This document shows positions 1-4,859 of a stretch of 15,466 nt of DNA, in pieces. The DNA lies in contig VSIX01000088.1 of the NCBI GenBank assembly GCA_008086245.1, forward strand, positions 1-15,466, given 5' to 3'. The stretch's first letter is position 1. Each line of letters opens with the position of its first letter. The notes under the pieces are model-generated. The model was not told the DNA's origin. It did not search any database and saw only the letters and a list, made by a program, of their open reading frames with translations. Source of the stretch: Candidatus Mcinerneyibacterium aminivorans (GTDB lineage Bacteria; Macinerneyibacteriota; Macinerneyibacteria; Macinerneyibacteriales; Macinerneyibacteriaceae). Position numbers and translations under genes: made by a program.

Positions 1-52
1 ATATTATATGATATATTGCATATGGATATTCAACTCTTATAGGTCGTGCCAT
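1..52 (-). CDS. REP-associated tyrosine transposase (IS200-like, Y1_Tnp), N-terminus only; runs off the window
   Basis: Reading leftward from the ATG at 52, seventeen codons give MARPIRVEYPYAIYHII. This is the familiar start of the TnpA-REP / RAYT branch of the Y1 transposases (family pattern M-A-R-P-L-R-x-E-x-P-G-A-x-Y-H-V). These single-tyrosine HUH enzymes act on hairpin DNA and are usually single-copy genes rather than true insertion sequences. The HUH motif and catalytic tyrosine would lie outside the window, so intactness cannot be judged. The stretch upstream (103-125) holds a GGGGTCAGGTCTTCACATTT element on the minus strand, which I recall as common ahead of this family. The nearest AGGAGA lies about 20 bases from the ATG, too far for an ordinary ribosome site, so the start rests on family similarity. 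Confidence 0.75.
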   Translation of the reverse strand, partial: MARPIRVEYPYAIYHII

Positions 53-136
53 AATAATTAAATATTAACATCTCCTGTAAAAGAATCAAGAACTTTGTAT
101 AAATGTGAAGACCTGACCCCATTTGTTTATACAATC

Positions 137-159
137 GAAATCCAGCAGAGCTGGATTTC
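137..159. repeat. Perfect 10-bp hairpin ahead of the REP-type transposase
   Basis: GAAATCCAGC (137-146), loop AGA, GCTGGATTTC (150-159): a perfect 10-bp stem with a 3-nt loop, 85 bases upstream of the transposase start. There is no T-run on either side, so it is unlikely to be an intrinsic terminator. Enzymes of this family bind REP-type hairpins, so a recognition hairpin is a reasonable inference. It is not a canonical GTAG-REP. Confidence 0.6.
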
Positions 160-260
160 TTGGTATCCTATTGGAATAAAGAGAATAGTAGCAGAATGAA
201 TATGTTATTATTAAGATTAAGAGAGAGAGAAATGTCATTTAAAAAACTAAACCTTTACAG

Positions 261-309
261 GATAAGTATTTTTTCCTGACATTAAACCTTTAATGTGTGA
301 GTCCTTTTG
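261..309. repeat. Short third copy of the recombinase-linked repeat (outer end only)
   Basis: The segment matches the outer ends of the two long direct repeats at 1311-1571 and 4539-4835. The shared part is a run ending in ATTTTTTC, then TGACATTAAACCTTTAATGT (278-297) and a short tail. It contains the 7-bp inverted repeat CATTAAA-CC-TTTAATG (280-295), also present at 1544-1559 and 4808-4823. The recombinase-coding part is missing here. Confidence 0.6.
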
Positions 310-356
310 TTTATGTTTGCTTAAATTTAGCTTCCAGTTTGTATGACAGTAACACC

Positions 357-432
357 AGCTAACATCGTACCAGAAGGCATGTCCCGAAGGGTAGCCCGTT
401 CTTTGAGCGTCCACGGGAACACTCTGTTAGAC
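357..432 (-). other. GC-rich, attC-like structured segment at the 3' end of the HEPN cassette
   Basis: On the minus strand this 76-bp stretch begins with GTCTAAC (426-432), which fits the integron R'' consensus RYYYAAC, and ends with GTTAGCT (357-363), close to R' (GTTRRRY). The 62 bases between are 56% G+C by count, against roughly a quarter in the surroundings. They contain inverted repeats (CCCGT...ACGGG; CCC-TTC-GGG). Length, position just after the stop codon, and cores fit an attC site. Clean L''/L' pairing is not evident, so a remnant of another structured element remains possible. Confidence 0.45.
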
Positions 433-445
433 GATCAGACCAAAC
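426..445. repeat. Inverted end of cassette 1 (left)
   Basis: Partner of 1295-1314. The last codons (Gly-Leu-Val) and TGA stop of the HEPN-like gene lie in or at the edge of this repeat, so the gene's end is defined by the cassette end. Confidence 0.65.
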
Positions 446-1184
446 CTCTTGCTTTAAATTCTTTTTTCTTTTTTATATAAATTAAATGCAATTTATCCAA
501 AAATGTTGATATAACCGAAATTAAATTCTCAAATTGTTCATTAAATTCTTGTTCAATATCATTTAAATATTCATTCAATCTATCTCTTCTATATTCATTT
601 AAATATTTATCTTTGAACACAACTAAATTTTTATCTAAAGAATAAAAATATCTGAGTTTATGAAGGTTCTTATCAGTATAAAAATCCCTATGTATTATTG
701 AATTTCTAATATTTTTACCATTAGATACTACTTTTTTCATTTTTTTGTATGGTTTTAAAACATCCGTTTTTTTAACAAAACTATTGGTTTTTATTGTTGA
801 TTCCTTAACACCATATTCCGATATTCCTAGATGAAATATAGCATTTATTATTTGCAAACTTTTATCAAGTATCGAAGATAATCTAATATAATAATTAGAT
901 ATAGTATAATCCAAATGATCAACTCTGTTTGGTTTACTATCATTATTAAATTTATTATAATCAAAATTTCTAAGAAATTTTATGGAATAACTTAATTCTG
1001 ATATTTGTTTATCATATTGAAATAACCAATAGCCAACATTATGAATATAGTACTGAAATTCATCAAGCTGTACTGATAATTTTATTTTGTTTAATGGTTG
1101 TTCAACTTCAGGTAAATATTTATCAGCATCCTTTATAAGTTCTTGATAAATATCTGAATCTTTTACATAATTAACTGTATTCAT
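435..1184 (-). CDS. HEPN-like domain protein (possible RNase toxin/abortive-infection effector)
   Basis: The 249-residue product is helical and soluble, with no membrane segment. Near residues 157-166 it has the run GKNIRNSIIHRD, which holds an R-N-x-x-x-H signature (R160, H165). That is the form of the catalytic RNxxxH motif of HEPN ribonucleases found in toxin, Abi and CRISPR-linked proteins. It somewhat resembles the Cthe_2314-type HEPN proteins, but I cannot confirm the family. The ATG at 1184 is chosen because AAGGGG lies seven bases upstream; an in-frame start at 1226 has no such site. An extended -10 promoter lies about 70 bases upstream within the same cassette. No antitoxin partner (for example an MNT nucleotidyltransferase) is adjacent, so it may work alone as a sensor-effector, or the motif may be structural. 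Function is inferred from the motif and the defence context. Confidence 0.6.
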   Translation of the reverse strand: MNTVNYVKDSDIYQELIKDADKYLPEVEQPLNKIKLSVQLDEFQYYIHNVGYWLFQYDKQISELSYSIKFLRNFDYNKFNNDSKPNRVDHLDYTISNYYIRLSSILDKSLQIINAIFHLGISEYGVKESTIKTNSFVKKTDVLKPYKKMKKVVSNGKNIRNSIIHRDFYTDKNLHKLRYFYSLDKNLVVFKDKYLNEYRRDRLNEYLNDIEQEFNEQFENLISVISTFLDKLHLIYIKKKKEFKARGLV

Positions 1185-1257
1185 AAATAACCCCTTCATA
1201 AATTTTCTCGATAGTTTTGATTCCAAGATTAATAATTATCTTTGCTAAATAATAAAA

Positions 1258-1286
1258 ATTATATCAATACACCGTGCGAGAAAGAT
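1258..1286 (-). promoter_or_regulatory. Extended -10 promoter for the HEPN-like gene
   Basis: On the minus strand TG-A-TATAAT (-10 at 1258-1263) is an extended -10. The -35 region is weak. Transcription would start near 1251, giving a leader of about 67 bases. The promoter is inside cassette 1, so the gene would not depend on a shared cassette promoter. Confidence 0.5.
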
Positions 1287-1294
1287 ATAAATTT

Positions 1295-1314
1295 GTTTTG
1301 GTCTGTCGCCTAAC
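1295..1314. repeat. Inverted end of cassette 1 (right), att-like junction
   Basis: On the minus strand the junction reads GTTAATATGGGAGTTAGGCG. TGTCG just before it and CGACA just after it form inverted arms. GTTAGGC fits the integron GTTRRRY core. Confidence 0.6.
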
Positions 1315-1571
1315 TCCCATATTAACGACATACGTCGTAAATATCTCTATAAGCTGTCTAAAGGATTTATTATATTTCCTAAAGATTTATTAGAAACATA
1401 AATATAAACCTCAGTAGTTCTACTGTTCTTATGTCGTAATAATTCATTTTTAATATTAAATAATTTTAAACTACTCATTTAATCACCTTATTCTTTATAC
1501 CACAACTCCTAAAAAAGAAACTTATCTTTGTATTTTTTCTTGACATTAAACCTTTAATGTGTGACCCCATT
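1311..1571. repeat. Long direct repeat, copy 1 (recombinase 3' end plus att-like junction)
   Basis: A 261-bp segment that recurs in the same orientation at 4539-4835 with few mismatches. The second copy has about 36 extra bases near 4565-4600. The repeat carries a tyrosine-recombinase C-terminal fragment and the junction TTAATATGGGAGTTA. The two copies bracket the ABC-3C operon, so homologous recombination between them would delete or duplicate it. Confidence 0.85.
1347..1478 (-). pseudogene. Tyrosine recombinase (integrase) C-terminal fragment, 43 codons, copy 1
   Basis: From the ATG at 1478 the 43 codons encode a peptide whose core, LLRHKNSRTTEVYIYVSNKS, matches the end of XerC/D- and integron-type recombinases (family pattern LLGHKSSKTTEIYTHVSNKS, then ...NPLDSL and stop). 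The HK...R box and the putative catalytic tyrosine (Y25, in TTEVY) are visible. The rest of the catalytic domain, including the RxxH-type residues and the whole N-terminus, is missing, so it cannot recombine DNA alone. Oddly, the fragment has its own AAGGTGAT ribosome site and ATG. It may be translated as a small peptide, or this may be accidental. The att-like junction lies just past its stop codon, as in inverted integrons. Confidence 0.75.
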
Positions 1572-1617
1572 TTGTTTCTATAATTTATATACTGTAACTA
1601 GATTTCGCTAACAATAT

Positions 1618-1634
1618 GTTATACGACGTACAAC
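1618..1634. repeat. Inverted end of cassette 2 (left)
   Basis: Inverted partner of 4526-4542 (15 of 17 bases). It lies just after the stop codon of the ATPase gene, as in cassette 1 where the inverted end contains the gene's stop. Confidence 0.65.
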
Positions 1635-1642
1635 TCTTCAAA

Positions 1643-3439
1643 TTAGAAACTAAACCCAAACAAACGCCCTCTATCATTTTCTCTGTCATCCAGAGTAATA
1701 CAAATCTCATTTTCTTTAATATTATATAATTCTCCATCACTCGTTCTAGGTATATCATCTTCTAAAGCAGTTAAAATATACTGTATATCATACTTCTCAC
1801 ATATATTTCTTATAGAATCTAAGTACCTAATTTTTTTAGTGTCAGACATTGACTCAAAACTACCATCATGATAAGCAAATTCAAAGAATCTGTTATCATT
1901 ATAATTAATTAATATGGCTAAATCAAAACAAACACAAAGCATTTTTTTATAAGAATATCCATCTGCTTTTGAAGTTAACTCATCTTCATCTAAACTAGTT
2001 ATTTTTGCTTCAAATTCAATGTTATCTGAATTATTTATCTCATAATATAAAATAGCAGTTTCATCTAATATTTTATCAACCAATTCAGTAAAAGTATTTT
2101 GAATAGATTCAAATAGTTCACTGCCTGAATTAAAATCAGATTTTTCTTCAAATATTACACTATCTAATTCTCTTATTAGTTCCTGCTTTTCATCAAAAAT
2201 ATCTTGTAAAGTTTTTAAATTATTAAGTTTATTTGATAATTCACTTATTTCATTTTCGATTTCAACTAATTCCAATTGATATTTCTTAAATTTTGCAAAA
2301 GAATCTTTTTCTTTTAATACAGACAAAATTTCATTTCGTTTATTATTTAGCTGTTCCAGTCTAGAAAGAACCTCTTTTAATTCTTTTTTCTTTCTTTCTA
2401 AATTCTGATTTAAAAAATTACTTCTTTCCTCAGTAATTTTTCTATTAAAATCGACTAATTCATCATAACTTTTCTTAAGTTGGTCAGGAAAATGAACATT
2501 TACTTCTTCAAATAATTTATTAATTCTATCAATATTAAACTCAGTCTGCTTGTCTATAGATTCCTTTATTTGAGAAATATCATATTTCAAATTATACTCT
2601 TTAGTATTTAATTCAGATATTTTAGTTTCAATTTTTTCAATTAATTCTCTATTTAAATCCCTCTCCTTAAAATAAAAATCAAAGTTATCAATTTTTTCAG
2701 CAACTTCATCTCTTTTTTTCTTTTTAGCGTTCATCAAAGTTTTCAATCTATTTAAGTCACTCATGCTTATTTTTAATTCAGATTCCATTTCCTTAAGTAA
2801 TTTATCTTTTTCATTTATTTCCTTTTCAATATCATATTTTTTTCTTACTAATTCACCATTAAATCCTAATAGTTTTGCCAAAGCAGGTTTCCAAGATTTA
2901 TCTCTACCTCTAAATTTAGAAAGCTTAAAAACTTTATCATAATCATACTGTGTTCTTAAAAAGTAAGTTATATATTTTCTATAATTATAAGGTAAAATCT
3001 CATTAAATAAGATTAAATCATTTAATATATTCTTAGGATTTTTTTCAGGTATTCTTGAAGTCAAAGGTAATTTACTATAATCCCAATCATTTTCTTCTAC
3101 ATAATTTTGATTGCTGTTCCCATGAATTTTTAAATAGATTTTAGTATTATTAGCTACTCCCCTTTTTATAGTTACATAATTTGCTTCCTTTATTTTTAAT
3201 TCCATAAAAAATACATGCTCTTTGAACTTTACAAAGTTATCTTTAAGGAAGTGCCCCTTCCTTAATTCTTTCAAAAACATAAAATCAATTAATTCTATTA
3301 AAGTTGATTTTCCTAAATTATGAGAATCAGAATCAAGATTTTCTCTATTTATTATTTTACCCAGTACTACATTTAATCCATCATTAAAAATAATATCTTC
3401 AAATCTATTGTCATTTGAATAAATCTTAGAAATTTTCAT
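1643..3439 (-). CDS. ABC-3C system ATPase, DUF2326-type, with long coiled coil
   Basis: The 598-residue product is the ATPase of an ABC three-component conflict system. The N-terminal half-domain opens with MKISKIYSNDNRFEDIIF and has a Walker A in the unusual form HNLGKST (residues 40-46), lacking the early glycines. Residues about 200-435 form a charged coiled coil, as in SMC/Rad50-like ATPases. The C-terminal half has the DUF2326-type element FAYHDGSFE (about 521-529) in place of a textbook Walker B, then a helical segment and an LTALEDD strand. Such ATPases are thought to sense nucleic acid or invasion and to trigger an attached effector. The ATG at 3439 is chosen for its GGAG site and its ATGA overlap with the middle-component stop codon. 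A start six codons earlier is less likely. It is last in the operon. Confidence 0.85.
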   Translation of the reverse strand: MKISKIYSNDNRFEDIIFNDGLNVVLGKIINRENLDSDSHNLGKSTLIELIDFMFLKELRKGHFLKDNFVKFKEHVFFMELKIKEANYVTIKRGVANNTKIYLKIHGNSNQNYVEENDWDYSKLPLTSRIPEKNPKNILNDLILFNEILPYNYRKYITYFLRTQYDYDKVFKLSKFRGRDKSWKPALAKLLGFNGELVRKKYDIEKEINEKDKLLKEMESELKISMSDLNRLKTLMNAKKKKRDEVAEKIDNFDFYFKERDLNRELIEKIETKISELNTKEYNLKYDISQIKESIDKQTEFNIDRINKLFEEVNVHFPDQLKKSYDELVDFNRKITEERSNFLNQNLERKKKELKEVLSRLEQLNNKRNEILSVLKEKDSFAKFKKYQLELVEIENEISELSNKLNNLKTLQDIFDEKQELIRELDSVIFEEKSDFNSGSELFESIQNTFTELVDKILDETAILYYEINNSDNIEFEAKITSLDEDELTSKADGYSYKKMLCVCFDLAILINYNDNRFFEFAYHDGSFESMSDTKKIRYLDSIRNICEKYDIQYILTALEDDIPRTSDGELYNIKENEICITLDDRENDRGRLFGFSF

Positions 3440-3678
3440 CGAATCAACTCCACACAATCTTTATCTTTTTTATATTCTATAGTTCCTAAAATAAATAGAA
3501 AACTTAATGAATCTAGAAACAATTCATTTATTTCTTCATCAAGCTCATTGCATACTTTTACATATAATTGATGATATTTTAATTTCTCATCTTTTTGTTG
3601 TTTTAATTCTTTAATAATCAAACTACTAACATTCAGCACTGAAAATTCTAAATCCATATATTTATGTGGCTTTATCAT
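3436..3678 (-). CDS. ABC-3C system middle component (MC6-like)
   Basis: An 80-residue winged-helix-like linker protein. The pattern P-x-K-Y-M-D-L...V-L-N-V...II-x-x-L...Y-H-Q-L...F-L-D-S-L-S-F-L-F-I-L-G-T-I-E-Y closely follows middle component 6 of ABC three-component systems. There the small protein is believed to bridge the ATPase and the C-terminal-domain effector protein. The ATG at 3678 is preferred, since AGGTGAG lies just ahead; a GTG three codons earlier is the alternative. The gene overlaps the third-component gene by 17 bases and the ATPase gene by four (ATGA), so the three products are probably made by coupled translation in fixed ratio. Confidence 0.85.
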   Translation of the reverse strand: MIKPHKYMDLEFSVLNVSSLIIKELKQQKDEKLKYHQLYVKVCNELDEEINELFLDSLSFLFILGTIEYKKDKDCVELIR

Positions 3679-4213
3679 GTTTCTCACCTATATCACATTT
3701 ATAATACATATAATGTAAAAAAATCCATATTAATTTTTTCTCAAATTTCAAATCATGATTATTCTTTTCAACTACATAAGTATAAAGGGCATCAAATATT
3801 TGCTCAAAATATTCAAATTCAGTCCTATTACATATTATCTTATTATTTAATTCATTTGCTGTATTTAAATATTTATTTAAATATTCTTCATTTCTTCTAT
3901 TATATAAAAAATTATCAATTTTATGAAAGTAATTTAAACTATTCTTTTGGATAAGTTTAAAGCATCTTTCAGAAAGATTATTTATTTCATTCTTTTTTTC
4001 TATATGAGGTCTATAAAAATCATCTGTTTCTTCAATCACATTCCCCAACTCCTCTACTTCCTCAGAAAAACACAAAATAATTTCTCTTATATCTCCTTCA
4101 TAAAAACGTATGGGATGTGGATCAAAATTATACGTTTTTTCTACATCTATAATATCTCTACCTGCTGATTTATTATTATTACCAAATATAAGTTGTTTAA
4201 GCTCTTCTATCAT
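3662..4213 (-). CDS. ABC-3C system third component (C-terminal-domain protein without fused effector)
   Basis: A 183-residue helical protein occupying the slot of the ABC-3C third component. Near its N-terminus (residues 12-21) it has NNNKSAGRDI. I recall such N/Q-x-A-G-R/G-D-I runs at effector boundaries in several bacterial conflict proteins. The rest is helical (EEVEELGNVIEE; YFEQIFDALYTYVVEKNN) and fits a CTD that docks on the middle component. In most ABC-3C loci this protein carries an N-terminal nuclease, protease or membrane effector. Here only about ten residues precede the motif, so no effector is fused. The start at 4213 has a GGAAGAG site and overlaps the stop codon of the small membrane protein (ATGA), pointing to that protein as the separate effector. 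Family assignment rests mainly on context. Confidence 0.7.
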   Translation of the reverse strand: MIEELKQLIFGNNNKSAGRDIIDVEKTYNFDPHPIRFYEGDIREIILCFSEEVEELGNVIEETDDFYRPHIEKKNEINNLSERCFKLIQKNSLNYFHKIDNFLYNRRNEEYLNKYLNTANELNNKIICNRTEFEYFEQIFDALYTYVVEKNNHDLKFEKKLIWIFLHYMYYKCDIGEKHDKAT

Positions 4214-4389
4214 TTCATATCTCTTCCTGAAATATTATTATCTTTTCCAATAGCTGTTTGTTTACCAACATTTGTTGAACTATCAATTTTTAATTTTTTA
4301 CTTATTTTTATCACTTTATCAGCAACAAAACAAGAAATAAATAATGAAATAATAGAACTAATCCCTGCAATAATATTAAACCATTTCAT
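4210..4389 (-). CDS. Small single-pass membrane protein, candidate effector of the ABC-3C system
   Basis: A 59-codon gene starting at the ATG at 4389, with a strong AAGGGAG site seven bases upstream. Residues 4-23 (FNIIAGISSIISLFISCFVA) form one hydrophobic helix. A basic stretch follows (DKVIKISKKLK), and then a soluble tail ending GKDNNISGRDMK. The NNISGRD motif (51-57) mirrors the NNKSAGRD motif of the next gene, so the two probably share a docking or assembly element. The stop overlaps the third-component start by four bases (ATGA), making it the first gene of a four-gene coupled operon. An effector that disrupts the membrane on ATPase activation is a natural inference. A membrane anchor for the complex is the alternative. 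I know of no named family. Confidence 0.8.
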   Translation of the reverse strand: MKWFNIIAGISSIISLFISCFVADKVIKISKKLKIDSSTNVGKQTAIGKDNNISGRDMK

Positions 4390-4410
4390 AAAATCACTCC
4401 CTTTTATTAT

Positions 4411-4426
4411 TTACTTAGTATAGTAA
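4411..4426 (-). promoter_or_regulatory. Possible -10 within a small inverted repeat ahead of the ABC-3C operon
   Basis: TTACT-TAGTAT-AGTAA has 5-bp arms and contains TATACT (minus strand, 4418-4423), a near-consensus -10. No good -35 is seen 16-18 bases upstream and there is no extended TG. It could be an operator over the promoter or chance in AT-rich DNA. Confidence 0.25.
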
Positions 4427-4525
4427 AAATATTCTACATAATTACCATACAACACCATATGATTTCTCTTAACTAAAATATTTCAACTTCCTTCAATAAT
4501 ATATAAATAGTTATAATTAAACCAA

Positions 4526-4542
4526 GTTGTATGTCATATAAC
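4526..4542. repeat. Inverted end of cassette 2 (right), att-like junction
   Basis: Inverted partner of 1618-1634. On the minus strand the junction is GTTAATATGGGAGTTATATG, identical to the cassette-1 junction up to GTTA and then diverging into cassette-specific sequence. Confidence 0.65.
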
Positions 4543-4835
4543 TCCCATATTAACAACATATATCGTAAATATTCTTATATATGCACATTATCCGACTGTC
4601 GTAAATATCTCTATAAGCTTTCTAAAGGATTTATTATATTTCCTAAAGATTTATTAAAAACATTAATATACACCTCAGCAATTCTACTGTTCTTATGTCG
4701 TAATAATTCATTTTTAATATTAAATAATTTTAAATTACTCATTTTATCTCCTTATTCTTTATACCACAACTCCTAAAAAAGAATCTTATCTTTGTATTTT
4801 TTCTTGACATTAAACCTTTAATGTATGACCTCATT
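4539..4835. repeat. Long direct repeat, copy 2
   Basis: A 297-bp counterpart of 1311-1571 in the same orientation. It differs by about 36 extra bases near 4565-4600, where CGTAAATAT is duplicated, and by scattered substitutions. It ends at the same TGACCTCATT/TGACCCCATT tail. Confidence 0.85.
4611..4742 (-). pseudogene. Tyrosine recombinase C-terminal fragment, 43 codons, copy 2
   Basis: Same 43-codon fragment as at 1347-1478, starting at the ATG at 4742 behind an AAGGAG site. The box reads HKNSRIAEVYINVFNKS: the conserved threonine pair is changed to I-A, and V-S to V-F, so this copy is more diverged. Start, length and stop position are nonetheless preserved in both copies, with no frameshift. 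That is either recent duplication or some selection on a small peptide. The AATATGGGAG junction follows about 60 bases after the stop. Confidence 0.75.
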
Positions 4836-4859
4836 ATCTTAACTAAGTTGCTATTCCTA

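Larger units (their letters stand above)
53..434. other. Gene-free stretch between transposase and HEPN-like gene
   Basis: About 380 bases without a convincing gene. It holds, left to right, the leader of the transposase, a perfect 10-bp hairpin (137-159), a short third copy of the recombinase-associated repeat (261-309), and a GC-rich structured segment (357-432). No other coding signal is seen. Confidence 0.7.
426..1314 (-). mobile_element. Cassette 1: HEPN-like gene between inverted ends
   Basis: A single gene with its own promoter is enclosed by inverted ends. The right end is GTTTTGGTCTGTCGCCTAAC (1295-1314, plus strand). The left end reads GTTTGGTCTGATCGTCTAAC on the minus strand (426-445). 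The two agree at 18 of 21 aligned positions, allowing two one-base gaps. Joining the ends in a circle would place GTCTAAC next to GTTAGGC, an integron-like core pair. The unit lies directly downstream of a tyrosine-recombinase 3' fragment and a TTAATATGGGAG junction, the layout of an inverted (Treponema-type) integron. Exact crossover points cannot be read from the sequence. Confidence 0.5.
1185..1642. other. Gene-poor stretch between the HEPN-like gene and the ABC-3C operon
   Basis: It contains the leader and promoter of the HEPN-like gene, the right end of cassette 1, a 261-bp direct repeat with the recombinase fragment, and the left end of cassette 2. Between 1572 and 1617 is a core-like GTTAGCG (minus strand, 1606-1612) five bases from the cassette-2 end. 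Nothing else is seen. Confidence 0.7.
1618..4542 (-). mobile_element. Cassette 2: ABC-3C operon between inverted ends
   Basis: The left end reads GTTATACGACGTACAAC (1618-1634) and the right end GTTGTATGTCATATAAC (4526-4542). They are inverted copies with two mismatches in 17 bp. They differ in sequence from the cassette-1 ends but share the ..TAAC/GTTA.. core and the same outer flank (TCCCATATTAAC) on the right. Joined in a circle, the ends would give a 17-bp stem around a roughly 5-base spacer. Four overlapping genes fill the unit, large for an integron-type cassette. The attC-sized structured segment seen beside cassette 1 is absent: only five bases separate GTATAAC from the next GTTAGCG. 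Confidence 0.5.
4390..4859. other. Gene-poor stretch upstream of the ABC-3C operon
   Basis: From left to right: the operon leader, a small inverted repeat over a possible -10, the right end of cassette 2, and the second long direct repeat with a recombinase fragment. The 24 bases from 4836 to 4859 next to the nuclease-like gene hold no clear counterpart of the other cassette left ends, so this boundary may be decayed. Confidence 0.65.

Noticed and set aside
137-159. Perfect hairpin as a terminator
   Set aside because: No T-tract on either side; better explained as a transposase-related hairpin.
280-295. CATTAAACCTTTAATG (also 1544 and 4808) as intrinsic terminators
   Set aside because: The stem is AT-only apart from the loop and no T-run follows on the strand that would need it; it is better treated as part of the repeat.
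435-1226. Longer start for the HEPN-like gene at 1226
   Set aside because: No ribosome site there, whereas AAGGGG precedes the ATG at 1184 at proper distance.
3664-4423. Three plus-strand frames of 73-96 codons
   Set aside because: They lie opposite the coupled ABC-3C genes, lack ribosome sites and read as antisense of AT-rich coding DNA.
4531-4776. 81-codon plus-strand frame through the long repeat
   Set aside because: The other copy of the repeat does not keep this frame open, and the opposite strand encodes the recombinase tail.
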